64,000 nt of DNA from Fragilaria crotonensis (lineage: Eukaryota; Bacillariophyta; Fragilariophyceae; Fragilariales; Fragilariaceae). The stretch covers positions 1 to 64,000 of the forward strand of contig JAKSYS010000115.1 in assembly GCA_022925895.1 (NCBI GenBank), in the 5' to 3' direction. The translations under genes were made by a program, and so were the position numbers. Of this stretch, positions 54,129-64,000 are shown piece after piece. Under the pieces are notes generated by a model. The model saw nothing but the letters and a program-made list of their open reading frames with translations. It was not told where the DNA came from and made no database searches. The first letter of the stretch is position 1. Each line of letters opens with the position of its first letter.

Positions 54129-54999
54129 CTGATTTCGCTGGCCCTGGAATAGTCCTCCTGGTGGATCCAATGCATACTAACACCACTAAACAACTTCTTG
54201 GTGATCCTTCCAAGCCCAAAGATAATCCAGAAATCCTTGAACTGAGCAAGGCCTGCCTCCATAATATTTGCTTGTCCTGTCAGCTTCAAGGTGGAATCCA
54301 AAACTTGGAGCATATGGACACAAATAGGTCACCGACAGGAGCAGCATTATCAGCCTTGCATTTTTTGCTTTTACCATTGAGGTGATCAGTACCTTCTCTT
54401 ATCATTGTCGTGTGCTCTCGGAAGCCCCAGTTGACCATTGTCAATCTTATCCTCAGAATAGAATGATAAACGACAAAATTGCTAAATCGTTTGAATCCAT
54501 ACAAACTGGAACACTCTCAACTCCCTCTTGCTCCACTCGCTTTCACCATTGTGATGACGCTATTGCATCTTGGGTCTGATTAATTGTATTGATTCTGCCA
54601 CGCTACTTCGCTTGGGTGATGACCTACTCAGATGGTAACAAAGGTGAAGGAGATAAAACAAAGAGTCCACAAGTAATAAGCCAGTCTCCGTCTCCAAGCA
54701 TCTACCCCCGCAAACGCCTCTTTAACTTTTCCGGCTAGCCCGAGCCTGTACATTACCCCGTACAGGTCTGTACAGTGTACAGTACCAACGTATTGGCTCT
54801 CATGCAAAGCACGTTGATGGATGTACGACCAATAGAAGCAAAACAGGAAGCAGTCATGTATTGCCATCCGATCTCATGTTGATCTGCGAGACTGCGAGTC
54901 GATGTGACGTGCGACATCGATGATGGCACACAAGGAAACTGTGCATTGTGCAGTCAATCGTTGGCAGTACGCATAAAACACAATCGACAACAAAGTGCT
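54129..54999. other. Intergenic, unassigned
   Basis: Short minus-strand frames (54140-54500, with FKDFWIIFGLGRITKKLF and DNAAPVGDLF) look weakly protein-like but match nothing I know and do not form one frame. They might be a decayed transposon piece. No supported gene. Confidence 0.3.
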
Positions 55000-56240
55000 A
55001 GTGGTAGTAACATTGTCACTTCATAAACTTGCTGAAACGAGGATTGCATTGTTATACTCACGCCGTGAAAACGGGCGTTTTGTGGAACAAGTTCTCGTGG
55101 ATCCACCGGTGGGTGTGACATCGACGGCCTTTGATAACATCATGGCCCCGTATAAGAAGAGAGTATGGACGAACAACTATAGTTGAGTCTCGACGATCAA
55201 GATGACCCTGTCGAAAACGCGTGGAGAGTTACCTGCCTTGTCGTCGTCGACTGGGTCATTCATTACAACAAGGGATGCCTTACGCGAGACCAAGGGACGC
55301 TCCCTCTTCAACAATTTGGCTCAAGTGCTTTAGGGCACTAGAAGACTGTTGTGGGTGTGATCAAATATCAGATCAGATCCTTCTTGTTTGGAAAGTTATC
55401 ATCGGGTGCAGTTCATCCATGGATCCCCCTACCGCGATATCCAAGAACGTCGAAGTGACGGTTCGCCCTGTTCATGGATCACTGCGCTGGTGCTGTCGAC
55501 GCACTGGAAAACGCCCTTCGTGATACAATACTTTAGCTGTTCCAAGGTCGTATCGCGATGTGTCCGTCCAGTAAGAACATATCCGGCGCCGTGACTTTGA
55601 AGTGCATCAATGCGCTTGTTTCAGGTCTCGCTCGATTTGCCTACAATTGGCGCTCAACTCTCAAGACCATGACCTTGATCAACAGGTCTATGTTCAATAT
55701 CGTAGGCGAGGCCTGATCTTATGCTCGATTGATTCAAAAGGTATTCCTCTCGTCGTGAACTATTCGAGGTCTGATTCCTGCATCGGGTGATAGGCACTTT
55801 CGCAGATGCTGCTATAATCGTTTCTCTGCATACCTGTCGACACTGATTCGCATCAAGGTCAAGACGGCAAATGTTGAAACCGCTCGTTCTCGAAATAACA
55901 GTCCATGAACTTGAACGAGCCGGCTCCTCGGGCGCGGCTGCATCCTTCGCTCCAGTCATGAACGCCCAAGATAGTAACCAAGAACTTGAAATGCATCGAA
56001 ACCTTGCTCTGGCACGCCCACTTGCCATCCGTGGCAAACATTAAGGAACTCTAACGCAACGAAACTGGCAGTCATGTTGGAGCAAATTGGGATGGATGCC
56101 CGACCGAATTCCGCAGTGCCACATCAAGAGACAGGAAAAGGTTCTGTCACGTGCAAGAAAATTGCCGACGCAGTACCGATGCGGCGGCTTAGGCGTCGAA
56201 CGGCTTGAGTCAAATCAGCCAAAAGGTCGATGCCTTTTGA
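55000..56240. pseudogene. Relic X and relic Y copies upstream of the ANK-9 3' end
   Basis: 55030-55720 is relic X (DQGTLPL, CAGAVDALENALRDTIL, LKTMTLINRSMFNIVGE in changing frames). 55830-56230 is relic Y (CATGAACTTGAACGAGCCGG, CTTGAAATGCATCGAAACC, CCGATGCGGCGGCTTAGGCG). Same order as 46085-46870. Confidence 0.5.
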
Positions 56241-56494
56241 AACACATTCCGATAGAAGGCAATGGAACTAACAAGAACCTAGAGACCAGGTCACTAACAT
56301 GAAGTCGGATCTGGATCTCGTTGTCATTAATGTATTCTGATAATTTATATCGTACGTCTCTTGTCCCGATCACTGGTCGTTTATTTCGTACACGAGGATG
56401 TCGGCACCAAATGTGATTCGAACGATAATGTATATATGACGAGGGGACAATCATTTTCCCTCTTCGCACACCAGCCGTGGTCGCGGCGATCCTG

Positions 56495-59400
56495 TCATCG
56501 TCTTGATAAACGACGCCTCTTCCGTTTTCTGCAGTTCAATTCCTCATGATGCCACAATAGATTCGCTTCACAAACCTTGGAATGTACCTCAAGACAGCTT
56601 GCAATTTCAACCAATTCACATTTGCGAGCAATGTCCAAAGCTGTCGATCCTGCTTTATTCCGAACACTCACATCCACCCCGTCGACTTCCAAAAGCTCAC
56701 AAACCTCATCCAACCGGCCTCTAAGGGTCGCCCAGATAAGGGCTGTGTTGCCGTGAGGCCCTTGAACGTTCACATCCACATTGTCATGTTTTAAAAACGC
56801 GAGAAGCATTTCCCGTTGATCCTCTATAGTGGCCAAGTAAAAGGCCGTGCGACCCTTATCGTCTGTAACATTTATATCCAACTTCTGGTGTGTTAACAAG
56901 AGGTGTACGATGCAAAAATCAGGCTCAGATCTGTACCCATGTTCCTTGGAGCATGCAATCATGAGTGGTGTTCGTCCGTCATAATCCTGCGCATTTACAT
57001 CCACCGCCTTGTGTTTCAATAACTCGCAGGCGATGCGCAAGTTTCCATTGGAACATGCTATGATGATTGGACTGCGCCCACTATTATCTTGGGCATTCAC
57101 ATCCACCCCCTTGTGTTTCATCAACTCGCAGACGATCTGCAAGTTTCCATTGAGGCATGCTATGAGGAGGGGAGTGCGACCACTTTTATCTTGGGCATTC
57201 ACATCCACCAGCTCGTGTTTCATCAACTCGCAGACAATTTGCAACTTTCCATTGAAACAGGCGATGATAAGTGGAGTGCACCCGCTCTTATGCTGGGCAT
57301 TCACATCCACCTCCTTGTGTTTCAACAAGGCAGAAACAATTCCTTCCATATCACTCCTGGAACACGCAGCGATGAGTGCTGTGCACCCTTTTGCATCGCG
57401 GGCATTCACATGCACCTCCTTATGTACCAACAACTCGAAGACAATATCTAGATTTCCCATGGCACATGCAATCATTAATGGCGTTCGGCCAGCACTATCT
57501 TGGGCATTCACATCCACCTCCTTGTGCTTTAGTAATGCTCGAGCAACTCTCAAATCGCCATACTCGCTGACGATGGCAAGTGGAGTGCGACCATAACTAT
57601 CTTGGGCATTCACTTCCGTATCCTTGCGATTCAACAATTCAAAAACAATGTCCAACCCTCCCTCGACACATGCGATAATGAGTGGTGTACGGCTCAATGC
57701 ATCACTGATATTCAAATGTACCTCATTGTGTTTCAACAATGCGCAAACAGTGTCGAAATTGCCGTTGGCGCATGCAGAGTAGAGTGCTGTGCGACCTTCA
57801 TTATCTTGGGCATTCACGTCCAAATCCTTGCGTTTCAACAACTCGCAAGCGATGGGCAAATTCTCGCGACCCTTGACACAGGCAATGAGCGGTGTGATGC
57901 CGTCATCATCTCGGGCATTCACATCCACCATCTTGTGTTGTAACAACGCACAAACGATTCCCAGATTTCCATTCAAGCATGCGATGATGATCGGCGTGTG
58001 GCCATGCTTATCTTGAATATTAACATCCACGTCCTTGCGTTTCAACAGCGTGCATACCATGTCCAAATTTCTTGCGGAGCAGGCGATGATGAGAGGGGTG
58101 CACCCTATCGCATCTTGGGCATTCACATTCACCTCCTCGTGTTTCAATAGCTCGCGAGTGAGGTCAACATTACCATTTGCACATGCGATGATGAGTGATG
58201 TGGGGACATCATTATAGTGGGCATTCACATCCACATCCTTGTGTTTTAACAACTCGCAAACGAGTTCCAAGTTGCCAACACTGCTTGCGATAAAGAGCGG
58301 TGTGCGGCCATAAACGTCTTGCGTATTCACATATACCTCCTTGTGTTTAATCAACATGCAAGCGATATCCAACTTTCCGTCAGTGCATGCAATGCTGAGC
58401 GGTGTGCGACCATACTTATCTTGTATATTCACATCCGCATCCTTGTGATTTAATAGCTTGCAAAGATGTCTGAGTATCCCTTGGCGCATGAAATAATCAG
58501 TGGAGTGCTCCCACCCTTATCCTGAGCGTTCACATCCACAGCCTTGTGCTTCAACAAGGCGCAAACAATGTCCATATGTTCCATGAAGCACGCAGTGATG
58601 AGGTGCACCTGCATCTTTTGCATTCACATCCACCGCCTTGTGGTCCAATAACTTGCAAACGATTTCAAATGACCATAACCGCTTGCAGTGATAAGCGGTG
58701 TGTAATGTTCTGTAAAAACTCAGGCGTTGACATCAACCTCCTTGCATTGCAACAGTTTGCAAACAATGTCCAAACTTCCCTTGGCGCATGCGATGGTAAG
58801 TGGCGTGTGGCCAAAACGATCCCTAATATTCACACCCACCTCCCTGTGTTTCAACAGCTCGCAAACATTTCCCAGATTACTCCTGAAGCACGCAGTGGCA
58901 AGCGGTGTGCGGCCATCATTGTCTAGGGCATTCACGTCTACATCCCTGTGCCCTAACAACTCGCAAACAATGGTCAAATCATCCTTCACGCATGCAACAG
59001 TGAGTGGTGTGCGGCCGTACACATCCTTGATGTTCACATCTAACTCCTTTCGTTTCAACAACTCACGAACGATTGCCAAATGACCGTTGCCGCTTGAAGT
59101 GATAAGTGGCGTGTAACGTTCTGCATGAGCTTGGGCATTCACTTTCACGCCCTTGTGCTGCAACAATGCGCAAACAATGTCCAAACTTCCTCTGGCACAT
59201 GCGATGATGAGTGGTGTGCGGCCTGAACCATCACTGATATTCGTATCCACCTCCTTGTGTTTCAACAACTCAGACACAATGTCCATCTTTCTCTTGACGC
59301 ATGCAGCGACGAGTGGTGTGCGACCATCGTTACCTTGGGCATTCACATCAACCATATCGTGTTTCAACAGCTCGCGTACAATGTCTAACTTTCCTTGGCG

Positions 59401-59675
59401 CAGGCATTGATGAGCGGTGTGCGACCGTGCCTATCCCGAACATTCACATCCACCCCGGTTTGTCTCAGGAGCTCGTAAACAATTTCGAAATGGCCGTAGG
59501 CGCTTGCAATGAGAAGAGACGTGAAACCTCGTTCATCCTGGCAATTCACGTCGGTCCCCTGTATACATAGTCGCAGGCCTCTACGAACCTCGGATGATAG
59601 GCCGGGTGTGCCGCTTAAGATCAAATTTATTTTGTTCTTGAATCTTTCGTGTTCGGAGCAATTCAGAGACGTCAT
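56495..59675 (-). pseudogene. ANK-9: longest ankyrin-repeat gene, several breaks
   Basis: ATG 59675 (MTSLNCSEHERFKNKINLIL) with the family leader (TPGLSSEVRRGLRLCIQGTD). About 30 ankyrin repeats follow, then the C-terminal module and a basic tail (NCRKRKRRRLSRR). Compared with the family pattern, the frame is lost near 59400 (GCCAAGGAAAGT), at a TGA near 58725 (GTCAACGCCTGAG), twice between 58600 and 58680, and near 58460 (GACATCTTTGCAAG). The right-hand 664 codons (56495-58489, ATG 58489) are open, so a shorter protein is possible. One repeat near 56950 carries the long GYRSEPDF insert. It would exceed 1,000 residues if whole; as it stands it is a pseudogene or error-laden. Confidence 0.85.
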
Positions 59676-60020
59676 TGTTCGGTTGTGATCGGAGCGGAGG
59701 CGCGTTACGATCTATATGATGAAGAAGGGTTGAATGTGTAAACGGTAGTAGCAACGATGTTAGTGGCACGAATGGGAGGAATGTGAACTACGTGATGGAA
59801 TATCTTCCTTCGAACATTACGATTTGTTTCGGAGACGAAGGATCTTACCTTGTTGGAGGGCGGATTCTCTGTTGACAGGATGACAACAGCAAACCGCAAC
59901 TGATTGATGCAGAGTTCAATCGGGCGATGGTGGGCTGCCTTGGCGTTGTGACTGCTGTATATTGTATTTACAAGTAGAGACTGCCTTAGAGCTGAGAGGT
60001 CAACAGGAGTTGAATTTGGA
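59676..60020 (-). promoter_or_regulatory. ANK-9 upstream block, shared with ANK-8
   Basis: Matches 48550-48840 in order (GTTAGTGGCACGAATGGGAG, ACTGATTGATGCAGAG, GGGCTGCCTTGGCGTTG, GAGCTGAGAGGTCAACAGG). Minus-strand AAG|GTAAGA at about 59851-59843 is a donor-like site. Probable leader intron and promoter. Confidence 0.45.
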
Positions 60021-60549
60021 TCAACTCGATCACTGCTGTGACTGATGACCCCGTGTTGGTGACAACAACATAATTAGCACGTTTCAACACATCACCAGAT
60101 GCTTCAAGTACGTGGTACACCGAGACACCGAGACTATACCACCTTTATTAAATAATTCACTTCTTCCTGTTGAAGTGCAAAACGGCATTCTGCTTTTCGT
60201 GTCTTTTAGTCTTCTCATGTGTGTACAGTATGTATATATATATGTCGCTCAGTTGTACAAGAAAATCCTAGGATTATTCTGGAATCTAGGCCAGTACCTG
60301 TACCATGTACTGTACGTCGTACATGTTGGCGAGGCGTGGATCCTTCACATAGATTGGGTGACGTTTCGCGGCTATGATATTTAAGTCACACTTACGTACA
60401 TGGCAATTCACAAAACAATTGCAATTCGACCGTGCTGTAATTCATCTATCAACTCGTAGTACGATACGCATTTGACCAGTAGTACGACTAGTAATTGTAT
60501 GTATACACTTCTACTCGTTTAGTATTACTCTAGGACTACACTATCCACT
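60021..60549. other. Intergenic, nothing firm
   Basis: A 90-codon plus frame (60112-60384, starts at GTG) has hydrophobic stretches but no ATG and no relative; not called. GTAC strings occur at 60290-60320. Confidence 0.3.
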
Positions 60550-61342
60550 ATCCACTATCTGCCCCCGTCACGACGTCCCGGCGGCCAATTGAACAATCCA
60601 GCGACAAAAGTTGGAACTCCAAACAAACCTATTGATGGCAAATTTTACGGTACATTACCTCTCAATCCTGGAGACTCATTCACAAGGTTTGGTGGTTACA
60701 ACCAGGTCGCTTTTCCTCGCTATGGCTTCACGACCAGCATCGACATCTACCTTGACAAATCCAAGATCATTCTCCCGACACTACCTGACACCAAAAGACA
60801 GTTGATCGAGTATTCTTCAGCCGTCAGCAGATTTACACCAGACCCCACTACTCCGACTAATTTTCACTTACGTGACTTCATTTTCCATGTTGGCTCTAAT
60901 GCTGACGGTTATTTCATTGTGTCCGGTGATAACAACGCCAACTTTAATGATCTGTGGAGTTATCCCCCCTGAGGCAACCATTACAGAATCCGGCTGGTAC
61001 ACATTCAAGCATGACTTCCACGATTTTGGCGACCGCACTCTCGAAGTAACCATGACCGTATCGAAAACCGGCGATGCTAAGCATACTATAGGGACTTGGA
61101 AGCGGAACACTGCAACTGACAATCTCGATACTATTGTCGCTGGCAACCGCTATGGCTGGTTCACATACAACGCAATCGCCGACCTTCCGATTGATAACGT
61201 GACTCGCTCGGGTGGGGCCATTGTGAAGAAAGCAAGCGAGTATGCCAACAACGGATGGAAGACAGTCTTCAAGAAGAATTACACTCCTTTTTCCAGTCAG
61301 AAGGAATGCGAGAATTATTCGAAGAAGAAGCTCAGAAACTAA
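60550..61342 (+). pseudogene. 5'-truncated gene for a secreted-type protein of bacterial style
   Basis: The first frame has no ATG; it reads in from the 5' side as ...PGGQLNNPATKVGTPNKPID, then GDSFTRFGGYNQVAFPRYGF, TTSIDIYLDK and RDFIFHVGSNADGYFIVSGD. Near 60955 the register changes to EATITESGWYTFKHDFHDFG, DRTLEVTMTVSKTGDAKHTI, NRYGWFTYNAIADLPIDN and ends at 61342 with a Lys-rich tail. The RFGGY ... TSIDIYLD ... WYTFxHxF layout reminds me of secreted beta-sandwich proteins of bacteria; I cannot name the family. There is no signal peptide because the start is missing. Probably a pseudogene; bacterial origin is only a guess. Confidence 0.45.
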
Positions 61343-62173
61343 TTCTCTCATCTGGATGTCAATGATGGATGATGACTCGAAGAACACGTTACTAGTCGTT
61401 ATGCAATACACTTGTAGTATATATAGTACATGTAACCGATAGGCACAGTAGGAGTACTGCAATAGGTCCATCATTTGGTGGCTGTACGAAGTAGTCGTAA
61501 GGCATACAAATGGACAGAGCACACTCACCACGCCATGGACTGCACTCTCTCGACTTGAACGTGGGAAACTGTAGAACTTGTCCACCATGGAGTTGTTCGC
61601 CTCAGTTTGCGTCTGTCACTACCTCACAAAGGCAGTAGTTGCCATTGCCGCTACTCAATGCGGCCAACGTCATTGTTAATAAGAGGACAAAGGTAAGGAA
61701 GGTTAAGTATTTTTCATCTAGTACAAGGCATATGCTAAAGGACAGGGTGAAGCTATACCTTCTACCGTTTTTCCTCCTCTGCCGCCGGTAGAGGCCTTGT
61801 TTGGGATGGGATCTAAACTCGGTGGGTTCTGGCAACACCAGAGCGAGGAAAGAAGAGTCGTAGAGCCACGCCGTGGTATAGTATAATTCGCTTCTCATAT
61901 AGAGTCCTCCAGGAGACACAATGTTGTGCGATGCCACCATTTAATCACACGTGAAAGCTTCCCAACATGGGAAGAACAAACAGCATGCTTTGCTATCGAT
62001 GCCCGAAGGATTCGCGCACGAGAAGAGTCATGGGAGTACACCGGTAAAAGCCGTCATCGCCGTGGAGTTAAAAGTATCCGCATCACTTCTTGTATGACCC
62101 TTTGTCCACTCTCCTCAAGTTGAAGCATTTCGCTGGTTTGAGCCGCATGACAATCGTGATTGCAAAAGCTCAT
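61343..62173. other. Intergenic, nothing recognised
   Basis: Several short frames on both strands (for example 61602-61940 minus) without motifs or paralogues. No repeats seen. Confidence 0.35.
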
Positions 62174-63246
62174 TCAAGACGAGAACTCGAAAATCCCTTG
62201 TTCGACAAGATGGTTCGTCAGCATGTGCATAAAAACAAATCGTGGCTCAACTCCGTAGTACGCTTCCATGTCGCCTGCGATACTATCTGTTCCAAACGAT
62301 CGCTCGTAGATAGCTCCACCCCAATTGATGTACGTCATACCTGATTCATGTGGAAGAGAGTCAATAAAGTCCATACTAACGTTGCTCATCGACCCAATGT
62401 CTTGTTTTTGTTGTTGTATTTCATCGACATGGTCGTAGTTGGGACTCCGGTCTGGTGGGTGAACTCAAGGCACGTTAGTAGGAGATCCAATATGCGTCCG
62501 CAACGGTCAAGTTTGCCATTGATTTGGCATTCGTTTTCTTTCAAAACTTCCCAAATCCCCACACTAACAATAATCACATCGAAGTCAAGAATGTTCGTTC
62601 TGGGTGTGTGACTGAGATTTATTTCCCTTCGAAGAAATTCTTGAACATCGGCTGCACATGGTAACCAGCTTACCAGAAAGCTAATCTCCGAGGCATTGTT
62701 CGAGCCAGGCATGGGCCGGCACACGAATGGAGCTCGGAAGGTGTCTCCAAACACTGGACATGGTTCGACGACCCTGCCCCTGCCGACGTTGATACGTCTG
62801 TGATAGATGCACCGCTTGTTGACGTCAATAGTGTCTTCACTGTTGAGATCCATTTCGTTCACGGACGTGTTATTCAGAACATGATATATGGTTAATGATC
62901 CTCTTCGAATAGTCGAATCACCTAGCCACCAAACCTTCTTATTGGCCTACAGTCGTTTTAGTTCATTGGTAGAGTACAAACGCCACGGCGGAGGCGGAAT
63001 CCAAGTGTGACCAATCCAGCTTCCAGTCATGTTCCGATTCGAACGCAATTCTCGGAGAATAACAGCACTCGTGCTTGTACTCGTCCGTGTGTCAACATTC
63101 CACAATTCGTATTGCTGTGGAACTGCTGGAATGTTGACATTCAAGAAGAAAGAAAGGATAAACACCACCACCGTCGCCACCAGGCAACGTGATCGCATCA
63201 CACTATGTTTGTCATGCAAACGATAAGGGTGTGATTTTAATTTCAT
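62174..63246 (-). pseudogene. SGNH / PC-esterase-like type II membrane protein, broken
   Basis: ATG 63246; a second ATG at 63198 begins MRSRCLVATVVVFILSFFLN, a signal-anchor helix. Then come GSWIGHTWIPPPPWRLYSTN, KKVWWLGDSTIRRGS (the GDS block with the nucleophile Ser of PC-esterase/PMR5/Cas1-type SGNH proteins), FDVIIVSVGIWEV (the conserved G-W block) and a C-terminal GDMEAYYGVEPRFVFMHMLT. Such proteins act in the Golgi on O-acyl groups of polysaccharides. There is an in-frame TAG at 62949-62947, just before the GDS block, and a register change at the A-rich run near 62400. The expected C-terminal DxxHYG reads DMEAYYG, so the catalytic His seems replaced by Tyr. Most likely a pseudogene. Confidence 0.6.
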
Positions 63247-64000
63247 GTGCCAATCCAGAATCGATCTTAAAAAAATCGTCGGACACCCCGAGCCCCGAGG
63301 TGTGGTGAGCGGTGAGGATAGACGAGTATACTGTACTACTAGTCACGATTTGGCGCTCAAGCTCCTACAAATCTCAAGTCCTCTACTACTAGCTACTACT
63401 ATGTACTCCGAGTACTAGAGAGGCCATTCCTTTAGGCCCACCGTTCCGTGAAAACTGAAAACCATTCACAAAAAAAGGTGAAGTTTTCAGTTTTCGATTA
63501 AATTATTTTATATGTGTGCAATCTGAAATTGCTGTTCTCCAGGATTATTACGTAAAAAGAAGTTGCGCAATTTGCACAGTTACGAGAACCTACGTCAACT
63601 CAGTCAAAATAGCAATCTTGATGTGAAACGTGAAACTCTCTAACTAACACGTTCCATCAATTATCCCCAATCCTTGGCGTACTGTGTACTGGCTGTGTAC
63701 GTCTACGGCTACTTTGAAAATTTACCAATCGAAACTTAAGATGTCGTTGCTCATCGGCTCATCGGACAGCGACGACGATGACCATTTGGCAATGCTCCTC
63801 ATGTGGAAACACCACACAACACCGTGCAATCATCGATCGTCGTTTTGATGGCGCATGCAATGGTAGAAATTACGTCTTCATCCAATGGTAGAAATTACAT
63901 CTTCATCCAATGATTATCTGGTGAGAAAACCAGCATGTTCTTGCTTGTTTGGTGCCACCAGTGACAGCAGCATCTAACGTGGCAAATGAAACGCACATCT
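63247..64000. other. Intergenic, small tandem repeat
   Basis: No gene seen. 63858-63911 holds a short tandem duplication (CAATGGTAGAAATTAC followed by GTCTTCATC / ATCTTCATC). GTAC strings lie at 63395-63420. Confidence 0.4.

Noticed and set aside
1-64000. tRNA, rRNA or snRNA genes
   Set aside because: I saw no convincing cloverleaf or rRNA core. The CTCATAACC string at 15711 belongs to the copia primer site. A covariance-model scan would be needed to exclude them.

Overview
The window looks like nuclear DNA of a stramenopile alga, most likely a diatom. The grounds are a THOC5-like mRNA-export gene, an S4/RluA pseudouridine synthase with a secretory-type leader, few introns, spacers very rich in GTAC, a Ty1/copia element of the kind common in diatoms, and transposon proteins (MULE, Plavaka/KDZ-like, 'GWS' accessory protein) of kinds I associate with diatom genomes. 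The species cannot be named from sequence alone.

The backbone is a head-to-tail array of nine ankyrin-repeat (ANK) genes, all on the minus strand: ANK-1 (1-641, cut by the window edge), ANK-2 (2168-3829), ANK-3 (5320-6945), ANK-4 (8569-8940 plus 16129-17243, split), ANK-5 (35711-36787), ANK-6 (40692-41953), ANK-7 (43448-45361), ANK-8 (47135-48432) and ANK-9 (56495-59675). They share a conserved C-terminal module and usually a short N-terminal leader, with a variable number of repeats between. ANK-2, -3, -5 and -7 are open; the others carry one or more breaks. Several share an upstream block with a probable leader intron, and the spacers hold decayed copies of two unrecognised neighbours ('relic X' and 'relic Y'), so the array grew by duplicating multi-gene units.

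Two large elements have struck ANK-4. A Ty1/copia element (8941-16123, nearly identical LTRs, 5-bp target duplication TAACG) lies inside its coding region. A 13.9-kb Mutator-like element (17266-31198, 424/422-bp inverted repeats, perfect 9-bp target duplication TATATTGTA) sits 22 bp before its start codon. The MULE carries a decayed MULE transposase, a second transposase of Plavaka/KDZ type, a convergent gene with an HxD...H pattern that might be a 2-oxoglutarate/Fe(II) oxygenase, and a K/A-rich 'GWS' accessory gene.

Between 31.3 and 39.2 kb are host-type genes: a threonine-aldolase-like gene (two frame changes), a THOC5-like gene (two or three frame changes), ANK-5 and an intact RluA-type synthase. 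From 49.4 to 54.1 kb lie a small long-TIR element that also carries a GWS-type fragment and a 1.3-1.4-kb GTAC-rich unit present twice. The right end (60.5-63.2 kb) has a 5'-truncated, frame-broken gene resembling bacterial-type secreted proteins and a broken SGNH/PC-esterase-like membrane protein gene.
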